The notes beneath the pieces are model-generated. The model worked only from the letters and a program-made list of their open reading frames with translations. It made no database searches and had not been told where the DNA came from. From JAMZMI01 sp039970095 (GTDB lineage Bacteria > Bacteroidota > Bacteroidia > Cytophagales > Cyclobacteriaceae), in NCBI GenBank assembly GCA_039970095.1, contig JBDVMP010000026.1:4298-68297 (forward strand): 64,000 nucleotides of DNA, read 5' to 3'. A program made the translations under genes and the position numbers. Numbering within the stretch: position 1 is the stretch's first letter; every line of letters begins with the position of its first letter. Positions 27,401-35,967 of this stretch are shown one piece after another.

Positions 27401-30400
27401 AATCAGCAGATCAGGTTGTGGAAAGAAGCTCTTGCTGCCAATGAAATAGAAAAATGGAAAGCGACAAAATCTACAAATGCAGAAAATGTGTCGTTGGCCA
27501 GTGGTGTGACATTGGAACGCACCAAAACCAGCAATTCATCTGAGTCTTCTTTCACATCGTTTGAAACGTCATCGTCGGTCAGTGTTGGAGCCAATCTGGA
27601 TGTTACAGCAATTGTGGCGCTGCATCTGGAATCTAATACAGAAGTTGGCGTCAAGGCCAGTTCTAAACGCTCAGTAGAAAACACGCAAACTATTACCACT
27701 GGTTATGTATTGTCAGATCCGGACGAAGATGATGCACTGAGTATCAATATTGTGGATGGTGCCGGAAACAATGGAACGATCTTCTCAACTGTGGGTGGAC
27801 AAACAACATGTCCTCACGAACCTGCAATAGAGATGAAGTATGTTACTTCGGAATATCTGGACCGAAACCTGGCGGAGCGCCAGGCTGTGTTAGCGGAGTT
27901 AAAAACGAAGAGGGCCGCCACTGTCGCAGGTACACAGCAACTCAATGAATTGATCGATATAATTGGTGTTGAGATATCCGATTTGGGTAATCAAATAAAG
28001 ATGAAGATCGAGGAGAAAGCCGCACGTACAGTTTCTTTCAGTAGGCTGATAGGTTTGGCAACAAACCCTGATGCCATCAGGGAAGAGTACGAAGCAGCGC
28101 TTAATGAAATTGCAGAAACAATCAGTTTCATTCAAGAGCAGATTGACCGATTGACAAGTAAGGTTGCATTTATTCAAAGGGAAATTGCTATTTATGATGT
28201 ACGAATCGCAGACCTAACCAACGAGATTGAGGAGGTTGAAGCATCTATAGCTAACGTTAATGCGCTAAAAGGGGAATTGCTTTCAGGTACCGTATATCTG
28301 AGCCAGCCAACACTGCAGCGTGAAAAACCATCCATGCTAATCAACGGCGCAGAGCAAGCTCAGATTTTCAATATTCCTGCTGAGGAACAAGGAAACTTTA
28401 CTCTGTTGTTGTCTAATGAAAGTGAAAGTGGTGATGCACAATACTATGCTGTTGAACTTCTGACAGAGTCTAATCCGAATGGATTAATCGTTAAGATAGA
28501 TGGTAATAATATCAGTGGATCTCCACGTGAATATCTCGTGCCGGGCAATGGAGCTATCCAAAAAATAATGACGGTAGAGCGTGGGCCTTTTGATTATAGC
28601 TATGAGGATGTGAAAGTCCTGATAAGATCAGCTTGTCAATATGACCCGACCGGAAATGATGCTCTCATTGCTGATACGGTCAGTTTTAATATTGAATTCC
28701 TACCAGTATGTACCGGTGTGGAGATTATCTCTCCAAACCAAAACTGGACGGCCAATAATTCTTTTGACAATGTGATGCCAATCATTGTGGGTGGTTACGA
28801 TGTAAATGGAACCGGTTTTGAAAAAGTGAAGATTCTTTATAAAGAAAGCAACGATAGTGAGTGGAACTTATTGGAGACAGTGTATAGGGACTCTACCATT
28901 GCGGGCTGGGAAAGCGAAATGCCAGTATTGCCAAAATCGGGTAATTCGTTTACTTATGAGTGGGATATCAGTCAGCTTTCTGATGGCAATTATGACATTC
29001 AGGTCGTATCGGTTTGTGCTCTGGCTGAGTCCGAATCGGATATTTTGAGTGGCATCATTGACAGAGTGAGTCCACACCCTTTTGGCACACCAGAGCCAGC
29101 TGATGGTATTTATTCTGCCGGTGATGAGATAGCCATTCAGTTCAATGAGCCACTAAGCGAAGGGCTGATCAGACCATCGAATTTCAAAATCACAGGAGTG
29201 CTCAATGGAGGTGAAGTACGACACAATGCAAGTGTATATTTTGATGGAGTTGGCACACAGTATATGGAAATCCCGGAGGGACTTGATTTTACGCGCAAGT
29301 CATTTACCGTGGAGATGTATGTGAAAAGGGCTGCCAGCGGTGAAGAAATTCTACTGGCTCAGGGAGGGGCAGACGATCGGTCTATCCTCATAGGATTTGA
29401 TGCCAGCAATCAGCCTTTTATGAGCATCGATGGACAGGTATTGACAGCAACTACAGGTGTTACTGATAATATGTGGCATCACCTTGCTTTCGTGTATGAT
29501 CACGGAGCTGGTGATGCCCTTATTTATGACAATGCTGTCAGTGTTGGTGAGGACAATAGTTTTGAATCCGACTACCAGAGTGCAGGAAGGGTCTTTGTAG
29601 CCAAATCCACTTTTGGTAACGAGCGTCCATTCGAAGGGAATATCCACGAACTGCGAGTTTGGAACAAGCCTTTGACTGTCTCTGAAGTAAACGCAGTTGC
29701 CACCAGTCGCATGAGGGTCAACGAAAGGGGCTTGGTAGGAAACTGGACGATGGAAGAAGCCAAAGGAGACGTGGCATTGGATCATGTCCGTAGCAAACAT
29801 GCACAGGTCTATGGTCAGTGGGCTATTGAGCCGGGAGGACTTGCCTATCAGTTTGATGGTTTGTCCAGAGTTGAGGCGCAGAGCCCTTCGTTTAACAATA
29901 GTTCTGATTTTACCATTGAATTTTGGGTGAAAGGCTCGCCAGTCTCTGATAGTGTTACTTTCATTGCTAATGGTACTGGTGACCTCCAGGATATCAACAC
30001 ATCAGGTTGGGCGATAGGGGCTGACTCACAATCTCAGCTTATCGTCAAATCCAATGGGCAAGTCATTGCGTCCGAAGTTGCGATTCTCGATGGTAGCTGG
30101 CATCATGTTGCGGTTTCTGTTAATCGCGTTGGAAATGTGACGTGCTTTATCGATGGAGATGAGGCAGGCCAAATCAGCGCCAATCTTGTAGAGGGTTTTG
30201 GGGGCAGTGCGTTATTGTTGGGCGCCAGAAGCTGGTTCAATGGGTCTGTGCAGGTTACAGATCAGTATTTCTCTGGAGCCATGGATGAGGTTCGTATTTG
30301 GGCCCTGGCAAGACGATCCAACGATATCGATACTGACATACAAAATAAACTGGCTGGCAATGAGACCGGTCTGGTACTTTATTATCCATTCGAAAGTTAT

Positions 30401-32524
30401 CAGGATATTGGAGGAGGAGTGCTAGCTGCACAAGCCGAAATCCAAAATCAAACCTCTACTGACTTGTCTGTAGAAAATGACCTTCAAGGCACCCAAGCCG
30501 GTCAATTCATTGAGAATACACCAACGATCAAATTGCCTAGACCCATACAAGCAGTTTCATTTAATTACAGCTCTAATGGAGACAAAGTGATTCTCTCTCC
30601 AACCGTTGATCCGGGTGATATCGAAGATGTGAGTTTGACCATTTCGGCGAAAGACTTAAAAGATGTCAACGGCAATGCGATGGTCTCACCAGCCAGTTGG
30701 ACGGCATTTGTTGATCGAAGTACACTTAATTGGGTGGAAATCGAAAAAACGCTGGAAATGCCGCTGGGTGCAGGGGCAACCTTCGAAGCAACGATTTATA
30801 ATCGAGGAGGGAATGTTGAGAATTTTACTCTGACAAACCTTCCAAGCTGGCTCACTGCATCTCCGGGGAGTGGATCTGTTGCTCCACTTGAGAATCAGGT
30901 GATTCGCTTTGCGGTGAGCGAAGCAACTAATATTGGCAGCTATATTGAGGATGTGGTGATGGAAAACAGTTTTGGTTTTGATGAAAAGCTCATACTCAAT
31001 CTGAATGTATATCAGGCACCACCGGAAGATTGGAGCGTAAACCCTGCCGACTATGAGTATTCTATGTCTGTTTTGGGCAGAATCAGAATATTTGGAGAGT
31101 TCTCCAGAGATGAAGACGACCTGATTGCCGCATTTGTTGACGGAGAGTGTAGAGCTGTAGCAGCATTGAAATACACAGTCTCACAGGACAATTATCAAAC
31201 CTTTGTTTCTATCTACAGCAACGAACTGGAAGGTGAAAGTATCGAGTATCGTATCTGGAATGCCAGTGAGGGGCTCGTTCATTCGTTTGTTTCGACATCA
31301 GATGAGGCCGTAGAAACATTCGCTGCGGATGCTTTCCATGGCTCTATTTCAGATCCGGTAGTTTTCGACGGAGGAGCCAATATAGAGCAGGCGTTCGATG
31401 TGGTTTCAGGATGGCAGTGGCTCTCGTTCAACCTATCGTCTGCAGAAATGAGCAGCACCAATACTTTTATGAGCGATTTTCCTTCGGCTGATGGGGATCA
31501 AATTAAGAGCAACGCCTTCTTTGATCAGTATGATGAAGAAAATGGATGGTTGGGTACGATAACCTCCAATGGAGGAATCCAATCTGGCGAAATGTACAAA
31601 TTTCGATTGACGAACTCAGACAAATTGAAGGTGAAGGGAGAACCGGTAGATCCCGCATCTAACCCAATTGCTCTACAGTCGGGATGGAACTGGGTGAGTT
31701 TTCTGGGACAAAACATGATTCCAGTGAATGAGGCACTGGCAAGCGTCACAGGCCTGCAAGCAGGAGATGTGATCAAAAGTCAAAGACAATTTGCGACTTA
31801 CGGCGGCCCTGGTGTTGGATGGGTCGGTAGTTTAGAAACTATGGTTCCGGGAGACGGATATTTATACAGGGCAGCCAATGCCGGATCAATCGTGTATCCT
31901 AAAGTTGCGGCAACAGACGGTAGAGTTTCAGTTCCGAACTACGAATACCTCAATATTGAAAATTTCGAAGTTGCAGTCACTCGTTTTTCGGATAACATGA
32001 CGCTAACGATTCAGACGGATCAGGCGTATGAGATGCTGGTGGCTTATGTTGGTGGCGAAGTTCGTGGTGTGGCTCAGCCTCAGTTCAACCCGATTACGGG
32101 AACGCATGGATATTTCCTTACAGTATATGGACACGCTGAGGATCAACTAACGTTTAGAGGTTTTAATGCGGGAAATGAAACGGAACTTTTCGGGCAATTT
32201 GAGGTTGATTTTGCTTCTGAAAAAACCATCGGTCACCTTGATGCTCCATTCTATTTAATGTCAGCACCACTTTCTGTTTCAGATTTTGATCAATTAAATA
32301 TTTACCCTAATCCGGTAGAGGATGTGCTCACGATCGAGTTGGACGAAACCCTTTTTAGTGGGTTCAATGTCCGTACCCTTTCGGGGAAAGTTGTAGCTAG
32401 TCCGAAGCACCAAACCAGCGACAAGAAAGTGGAGATTGATTTGGGTCATTTATCAACAGGTGTTTACCTTCTTCATTTTGAAGGAGAAAAAGGCAGTACT
32501 TCACTGAAATTAATAAAACAATAG
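21440..32524 (+). CDS. giant secreted multidomain LamG protein, type IX secretion substrate
   Basis: The 3694-residue protein has a signal peptide (1-39, ending VNAQ), fibronectin-like beta repeats, one LamG/concanavalin-like domain at about 924-1084 and two more at about 2597-2747 and 2800-2963. Two Ser/Thr-rich amphipathic stretches (near 1760-1815 and 2030-2100) precede a coiled coil (about 2137-2275). Near the C-terminus are a WSVNPADYEYSM module (from 3197), two tandem GWxWxSF modules (3323-3407 and 3415-3490) and a type A sorting domain starting at NIYPNPVEDVLTIEL (about 3619). It should cross the outer membrane by type IX secretion and be anchored at or released from the surface. Adhesion or glycan binding is plausible; no catalytic domain was seen. 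Confidence 0.88.
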   Translation: MQLEKTAEFQRQRISFFKVKRLALLMCLFFGITLQVNAQGLSGLPGGTYGNDEANVSFSSSGSVHTIKIRTTVGEDPNPYDHIAAVQIVADIYDLDNNFIKAEFPFVIGHEVLIGDYFSHSSYFGSEQSMSGAIYANGGWTSESLVYYNQNEISDAITVSDEIVGSVSHYVSVSIDMSHPDLASWDDKIVKFLVQGVYRERADGGDNYHDGVSFDNSPVVNFGSGNDKARIDYSSMSYTDTEGLARLWFNVETHTDLDNFQHLEYLDIDYSIDGGAYRGLGYIRHSAINSDYSPWPTYDNIYLENSYRLYFSNEEGEWESGAISGQVHDVGDENRMEIRIKTTEIPRFRNVSDVRFRIKGQYRNSSAIGISTSNVEPVYSEVLSLSEEDGNPANELDITGLPFDESGANRIGFNLEKREEELLYDHVGCLVLYYRPEGGSWRKLMNIRHNASVFSGGDCDPVSSPATSDTFGGPDGDQYTFSTTEEARIFPRGGKYYTSVDDVPYETGTDAMIYVTHYVNPEDFGKRIDYKIGGILYERDLFGKSSQIQLWNNSGTDNFIDASNPDFTQIPDIAAPTVQQASGECGVQISWLEPQTTFGDADRHRILIFRNGEIIADLDAHDSSHGNSFIDTDIDRRTNYAYQLQVAYQRYANGPITGNASSAVNFQYPLLPAPSGLGTEQVDCGGGITVAWTMGDNPDYFKIQRKDDDSGFKTIAEVEGDQRSYIDNHDIEAGKVYYYQMTAADDICGFDGTYTSVHTHTGDTVDISLVINKVGLKTSKGYFSDRTELFWETTGLNEAFASRYKIFGRELGTDITPVLLQTVDRDTRSWFHERGDAGVIYEYFVVAERVVENDCGIQTTLSYPVEALDGELDIEDLLPEKGVAYNVGLRSPSAVVNGNITYSGGIPVPDVKVIAEKDGAQTGKSLYFDGTDHISVPNSEVLMVDTALTLSAWIKPENLSPNVMLFKHGSYGLEFNGYEAFMFVRDTVDQTAHTAQVPSADFKVGNWVNLMCTYRAKTGELNLYINGVNTGSPTIVPEGRRIINKSESDFLIGKYHSSGYNFQGHMDEIRIYNRALSADEVKREYGRSTVTDAEGLVAYWKIFEGAGKYVYDAAHKGSAYYKNDGEIVGASWSDDIPSVTQLGIAGYTDDTGNYTIAGVNYEGNGENYRIVPTITLGGVAHEFDPGSKVIFLGEGNGVENGVDFEDISSFTVSGNIRFLFENTEGGGVMSSGSAGVGIWLDGVTEMKTLSNASIVTDANGAFSVDVPIGHHFLEFRKFGHTFSEARFPASGTHDFQEDVSGLEIWDETTHKLVGTVLGSVGARDLPFISDEIVNNIGKAYFTITSEDGLISREVVTDSLSGKYSVDLPPKRYNLSSIRWSADAQEIIPSSDIEPIDLGHTSAYQPIVEVDSASGFELSQVFPVDDVATVISDFRLDTLKLEENKVEFTWTLDQAGMEGVYHSRLENESLITSCCDGLDPGHTFFTPGTYSDFLIYSEELPSEIYLKYIDGSGLEYEVGIDVLSNAPIVRYDTLGAIIDSLKYNVRQDFEYRVAPSLVVSSVEGDSIRGESNYAYNLGDEVVNVDLTQLRYPSFFSRSDYSILMRAVELYVNKDNEITYSVPVSDGQILVNNGIGQGYFIDEDGGKNVYPAGQPIDLNENGELVYYFKPSDPNTTEVTSSGLEHESYTKSISATLAVDNHIATWPETPGETFKAYVMGAKSIGDNFVSLSPSTVEFVLRDPPGSNSYAYREAGVSSSISEEYYTGGFLNNETSGSIGFGGNPSVGLWGWVNIEVAIEVTASAGISASSELGAGGDFVRTIETTETISTNDEPIQLGRSDVYVTKTNNLITGTGLYVNPIPVDLCGGNCFGDVITLEDGSQYQLGVTQQTFTHPQGSPTYAVYSENHIINVLIPDLKDIRDSYFFFNPKYTSKLSPDHEMFGSNNDDPAWGTEATTENAIKTEEEDFDGPSYTFDWDNDPTAVDSVRWVNQQIRLWKEALAANEIEKWKATKSTNAENVSLASGVTLERTKTSNSSESSFTSFETSSSVSVGANLDVTAIVALHLESNTEVGVKASSKRSVENTQTITTGYVLSDPDEDDALSINIVDGAGNNGTIFSTVGGQTTCPHEPAIEMKYVTSEYLDRNLAERQAVLAELKTKRAATVAGTQQLNELIDIIGVEISDLGNQIKMKIEEKAARTVSFSRLIGLATNPDAIREEYEAALNEIAETISFIQEQIDRLTSKVAFIQREIAIYDVRIADLTNEIEEVEASIANVNALKGELLSGTVYLSQPTLQREKPSMLINGAEQAQIFNIPAEEQGNFTLLLSNESESGDAQYYAVELLTESNPNGLIVKIDGNNISGSPREYLVPGNGAIQKIMTVERGPFDYSYEDVKVLIRSACQYDPTGNDALIADTVSFNIEFLPVCTGVEIISPNQNWTANNSFDNVMPIIVGGYDVNGTGFEKVKILYKESNDSEWNLLETVYRDSTIAGWESEMPVLPKSGNSFTYEWDISQLSDGNYDIQVVSVCALAESESDILSGIIDRVSPHPFGTPEPADGIYSAGDEIAIQFNEPLSEGLIRPSNFKITGVLNGGEVRHNASVYFDGVGTQYMEIPEGLDFTRKSFTVEMYVKRAASGEEILLAQGGADDRSILIGFDASNQPFMSIDGQVLTATTGVTDNMWHHLAFVYDHGAGDALIYDNAVSVGEDNSFESDYQSAGRVFVAKSTFGNERPFEGNIHELRVWNKPLTVSEVNAVATSRMRVNERGLVGNWTMEEAKGDVALDHVRSKHAQVYGQWAIEPGGLAYQFDGLSRVEAQSPSFNNSSDFTIEFWVKGSPVSDSVTFIANGTGDLQDINTSGWAIGADSQSQLIVKSNGQVIASEVAILDGSWHHVAVSVNRVGNVTCFIDGDEAGQISANLVEGFGGSALLLGARSWFNGSVQVTDQYFSGAMDEVRIWALARRSNDIDTDIQNKLAGNETGLVLYYPFESYQDIGGGVLAAQAEIQNQTSTDLSVENDLQGTQAGQFIENTPTIKLPRPIQAVSFNYSSNGDKVILSPTVDPGDIEDVSLTISAKDLKDVNGNAMVSPASWTAFVDRSTLNWVEIEKTLEMPLGAGATFEATIYNRGGNVENFTLTNLPSWLTASPGSGSVAPLENQVIRFAVSEATNIGSYIEDVVMENSFGFDEKLILNLNVYQAPPEDWSVNPADYEYSMSVLGRIRIFGEFSRDEDDLIAAFVDGECRAVAALKYTVSQDNYQTFVSIYSNELEGESIEYRIWNASEGLVHSFVSTSDEAVETFAADAFHGSISDPVVFDGGANIEQAFDVVSGWQWLSFNLSSAEMSSTNTFMSDFPSADGDQIKSNAFFDQYDEENGWLGTITSNGGIQSGEMYKFRLTNSDKLKVKGEPVDPASNPIALQSGWNWVSFLGQNMIPVNEALASVTGLQAGDVIKSQRQFATYGGPGVGWVGSLETMVPGDGYLYRAANAGSIVYPKVAATDGRVSVPNYEYLNIENFEVAVTRFSDNMTLTIQTDQAYEMLVAYVGGEVRGVAQPQFNPITGTHGYFLTVYGHAEDQLTFRGFNAGNETELFGQFEVDFASEKTIGHLDAPFYLMSAPLSVSDFDQLNIYPNPVEDVLTIELDETLFSGFNVRTLSGKVVASPKHQTSDKKVEIDLGHLSTGVYLLHFEGEKGSTSLKLIKQ

Positions 32525-32530
32525 CCGATT

Positions 32531-32570
32531 AAAATGCTGATGTCCGGAGTTCGGGTGTCAGCATTTTTTT
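32531..32570 (+). terminator. intrinsic terminator after the giant gene
   Basis: AAAATGCTGA (32531-32540) pairs with TCAGCATTTT (32558-32567) and is followed by further T residues. The hairpin starts seven bases after the stop of the giant gene and ends 13 bases before the next gene, so the second protein may depend on readthrough or its own promoter. Confidence 0.65.
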
Positions 32571-32582
32571 GATATCACTGAT

Positions 32583-34514
32583 ATGAGAATACTACTTAGC
32601 ATATTGTTTCTGGTTTCATCTTTGGCTAGGGTTTTCGCTCAGCCCGAGTGGTCTGTCAATCCGAATGACTATCAATATTCCATGACTGTGATTGCTGACC
32701 TGAGTATAGATGAGGCCTATTTGCAATCATCGCAAGATATGATAGGGGCTTTTGTGGATGGTGAACTGCGAGGTGTAGCCAATCCTCAGATATACATTCC
32801 GTCTTTGGACCGGAAGGTTGCTTTTTTGACGATTTTCAGCAATTCGGTTTCGGGCGAAACGATTCGTTTTCAACTTTATCATTCCAGTCAGGACGATGAA
32901 GTGCCTGCCATTAATGAGTTGGCTTTCGTCGACGGTGGGCAAGAAGGGCAAAATGCTGATCCCTACCTCGTAGAAAATTTGGTTTTGAAATTAGATCCGT
33001 CGAGCCCTGAAGATGTGCATGCATTTTCCGCGCCATTTACTATTTCACTTAGTTCCAATTTGATAGAGGAGGTTACGCTTTCGCTAAGTGTGGTATCCGG
33101 TCCTGTTAGTGTTGAGCGTATAGATGACACTAATCAGTTTATGGTTTCTAATGATGGAGTAGCGGGAGTAGCCACCCTGGACGCTATTGCTCCAGGTTCT
33201 GGGTATTACGATGCTGTTTCCAAAACGATAGAATTCGAGGTGTTAAAACTTGATCAGACTATTGATTTTGGCGATCTGGACGACAAGACATTTGGTGATG
33301 CACCTTTTACCCTTGCGGCGAGTAGCAGCTCAGACCTACCTGTAAATTTTGAAGTAATAGAAGGTCCGATTTCCATTACAGATGAAACCGTCACGATTAC
33401 GGGAGCAGGTGTGGCTGAAATCCGTGCCACCCAAACTGGTGATGAGAGCTTCAACCCCGCACTGAGCGTGACTCAGAGCTTTACGATCCATAAGGCAAGT
33501 CAAACTATCACCTTTACCCCTGCGTCCATTCCCGCTATGCAGATAGACGATGCAGACTTTAGTTTGAGTGTTGCCAACACTTCGGGCGAAGACATTGCCC
33601 TGACGGTGACAGGTCCTGCCACTGCTACTGAAAAAGAATCGAACGTTTTCACAATATCCCTAACCGGCGGCACAGGCGAAGTGACACTTACAGCAACTGC
33701 GGCAGAGTCTGCTAATTATCTTTCCACCACTGAGAGTATGAGTTTTGAGGTTTTGGAGCCCTCCGATAAGCAAAATCAAACCATATCATTTGATGAAGTC
33801 TTAGACAAAACCTATGGTGATGAGCCATTTCAGTTGAATGCAGTTAGCACATCAGGGCTTGATGTTTTGTTTTATGTAGTTCAAGGGCCAGTAAGTATTG
33901 AAGGAAATACAGTTTCCATCGAGGGAGTAGGAGAGGTTGTTGTTGGAGCTGTTCAGGAAGGAAATGATGAATATAGTCCAGCGGAAGAGGTACAAAGGAG
34001 CTTTTCGGTTGACAAGGCCAGCCAACAGATAGATTTTACTTTTGATCACGAACTCAATGAAAACTCAACTGCAGTACAGCTAGTGGCAACAGCTAGTTCG
34101 GGGCTGCCAGTTACCTTTTCTTCTTCGAATCAATTAGTGTTTTCTATTCAAGAGGGTAATGTTTTGCAGGTAAATAGTGCAGGAGAAGCGGTACTTACTG
34201 CCAGGCAAGATGGGGATGCGTTTTATCACGCTGCATCGGTGCATTTAAGTGTTGTTGTGAGTGCTGTCTTAAACCGGATGGTGCTTAAGGAATCAGTTGT
34301 TTATCCCAACCCTGCCATTGACTATATCTCATTCGATTTACCGAATGGCACATGGGAATACCGAGTGTATAACAGTCAGGGGCAATCAATCAGTGCTGGA
34401 GTTGCGCAGAAAAACCTTGCCGTGGAAAAATGGAATGAAGGTGTCTATTTAATCGAGTTTCGAAATACTGGAGATTACGTGCACCGGGAGCGAATCGTAA
34501 AAATTAGTCAATAA
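32583..34514 (+). CDS. type IX-secreted protein with WSVNP module and MBG-like repeats
   Basis: The 643-residue protein has a signal peptide (1-20), then a domain opening EWSVNPNDYQYSM (about 21-130) that matches the module at residue 3197 of the upstream giant protein. It continues with four beta repeats of 80-90 residues starting near 224, 305, 398 and 481 (QTIDFGDLDDKTFGD, QTITF, QTISFDEVLDKTYGD, QQIDF), similar to MBG-type Ig-like repeats. It ends in a type A sorting domain (YPNPAIDYISFDL onward). It is probably a surface partner of the giant protein. No enzymatic domain is seen. Confidence 0.82.
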   Translation: MRILLSILFLVSSLARVFAQPEWSVNPNDYQYSMTVIADLSIDEAYLQSSQDMIGAFVDGELRGVANPQIYIPSLDRKVAFLTIFSNSVSGETIRFQLYHSSQDDEVPAINELAFVDGGQEGQNADPYLVENLVLKLDPSSPEDVHAFSAPFTISLSSNLIEEVTLSLSVVSGPVSVERIDDTNQFMVSNDGVAGVATLDAIAPGSGYYDAVSKTIEFEVLKLDQTIDFGDLDDKTFGDAPFTLAASSSSDLPVNFEVIEGPISITDETVTITGAGVAEIRATQTGDESFNPALSVTQSFTIHKASQTITFTPASIPAMQIDDADFSLSVANTSGEDIALTVTGPATATEKESNVFTISLTGGTGEVTLTATAAESANYLSTTESMSFEVLEPSDKQNQTISFDEVLDKTYGDEPFQLNAVSTSGLDVLFYVVQGPVSIEGNTVSIEGVGEVVVGAVQEGNDEYSPAEEVQRSFSVDKASQQIDFTFDHELNENSTAVQLVATASSGLPVTFSSSNQLVFSIQEGNVLQVNSAGEAVLTARQDGDAFYHAASVHLSVVVSAVLNRMVLKESVVYPNPAIDYISFDLPNGTWEYRVYNSQGQSISAGVAQKNLAVEKWNEGVYLIEFRNTGDYVHRERIVKISQ

Positions 34515-34516
34515 AA

Positions 34517-34536
34517 AACCCGCCGAAGCGGGTTTC
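34517..34536. terminator. bidirectional terminator between convergent genes
   Basis: AAACCCGC-CGAA-GCGGGTTT forms an 8-base perfect stem. On the - strand the loop is the stable UUCG tetraloop and is followed by TTTTTTATT, so it should terminate the MscS gene strongly; on + it ends the type IX-secreted gene with a shorter T-run. Confidence 0.8.
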
Positions 34537-34559
34537 TAATAGTGGAAATATTTTGATGT

Positions 34560-35402
34560 TTACTTCTGATTGTGAACGTGCACATCCATTTGTGGGAACG
34601 GAATACTAAGTCCTTCTTTGGCGAAGGTTTTATATACTTTTTCGTTCATATCGAAATGTACTGGCCACAGGTCAGAGGCCTGAGTCCATGCGCGCACTAC
34701 AAAGTTGACTGAACTGTCACCCAGCGAATGCATAGCTACAAATGGTTCTGGGTCTTTCAGGATACGCTCATCTTCATTTAATAATTTCCAAAGCACTTCT
34801 TTGGCTTTGTCAGAGTCATCACCATAACCAATACCAAAGGTCCAGTCTGTTCTTCTTACGTCCTCTTGTGAAAGATTGGTGAGTTCAGAGTTTGCCAGAC
34901 TACCGTTGGGCAGATAAACCACCTTTTTGTCGAAAGTATTTACGATAGTGTAGAAAATTTGAATCTCTTTCACCGTTCCGAGATACCCTTTTGCATCCAC
35001 TACATCACCAACTTTGAAAGGACGAAGCAATAAGATAATCACTCCTCCTGCAAAGTTTTGCAACGTGCCCTGCAATGCCAGACCAACAGCCAAACCGGCG
35101 GCACCAAGCACTGCAACGAAACTTGTTACTTGTATACCCACCATGCCCACTACGGATATCAGTAGCATCACTTTGAGCAAAACGCTAAAAAGTGTTTTGA
35201 GGAAAGGGGTTAGCGACGGGTCGAAATTTCTTTTGGTCATTACCTTTCCCAAGGTTTTGGTTATGATATTGATAATCCAAAGACCAATAATAAGTGTGAG
35301 GATGGCCAAAACTAATTTTGGGCCGTATTCCATGACGTATTCCATGGCTATAGCAGATAGGTCAAATACTTTATCTACTTGTTCTGAAACTTGTTCTTCC
35401 AT
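34560..35402 (-). CDS. small-conductance mechanosensitive channel, MscS family
   Basis: MscS channels open under membrane tension to release solutes. The 280-residue protein has three transmembrane helices with the pore helix GLAVGLALQGTLQNFAGG followed by LLLRPFKVGD, then the beta domain (VVDAKGYLGTVKEIQIFYT, LPNGSLANSELTN) and an alpha/beta end. Length matches the minimal E. coli MscS. It is transcribed toward the bidirectional terminator. Confidence 0.93.
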   Translation of the reverse strand: MEEQVSEQVDKVFDLSAIAMEYVMEYGPKLVLAILTLIIGLWIINIITKTLGKVMTKRNFDPSLTPFLKTLFSVLLKVMLLISVVGMVGIQVTSFVAVLGAAGLAVGLALQGTLQNFAGGVIILLLRPFKVGDVVDAKGYLGTVKEIQIFYTIVNTFDKKVVYLPNGSLANSELTNLSQEDVRRTDWTFGIGYGDDSDKAKEVLWKLLNEDERILKDPEPFVAMHSLGDSSVNFVVRAWTQASDLWPVHFDMNEKVYKTFAKEGLSIPFPQMDVHVHNQK

Positions 35403-35438
35403 TGTTTTTAGTTAAGTGATTTAAATATCTTTTCTGAT

Positions 35439-35801
35439 TTAATCTTCCGGATAAGGGATGTATATAAAATTGGTAAATTCCCTATCTACAACAAATAGAC
35501 AACAAAACTCATCGGGGTTCTTGTATGTCTCGATGAATTTGGCTTTATCCTCGATTAACCCTCTTTGGAGAAACTCTTCAACGAAGGAGGCATAATAATT
35601 CCAGTCGTTTTCGAGCTTCCCGGCCTCATAAAGCAGTTGACCGATTGGGAGGTCTTCTTTACTTATTGGGAATACCGGGTACTCCGAAAAGCCCTTCTTC
35701 CTGATCATGTATGAGCCTTCTTTAAGGTATTCTGAAACTTTCACAAAATCGCTAGAGATTTTGCCGAGGTATTTTGGATCTAAAGTTGGATCGTTTTGCA
35801 T
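35439..35801 (-). CDS. small conserved hypothetical protein
   Basis: The 120-residue soluble protein has no signal peptide or membrane helix. It is rich in Phe, Tyr and Glu (YYASFVEEFLQRGLIE, FIYIPYPED at the end) and reads as well-formed coding sequence with no recognised domain. It lies 36 bases upstream of mscS on the same strand and may share its transcript. Confidence 0.6.
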   Translation of the reverse strand: MQNDPTLDPKYLGKISSDFVKVSEYLKEGSYMIRKKGFSEYPVFPISKEDLPIGQLLYEAGKLENDWNYYASFVEEFLQRGLIEDKAKFIETYKNPDEFCCLFVVDREFTNFIYIPYPED

Positions 35802-35967
35802 TTCACTTTGCGATTATCAAACATTTATACTCGGTTAATGTTTGGGTGGATTAAAAAAAAACAAATGTCTGACTGCTGTCAGGTTATTCGTATTCAAGGC
35901 AAAAGAATACCCAATTCTTAGCTTTTTCAATTATGGAATGAAAAATATTAGAAACTGCTGGTAAGCT

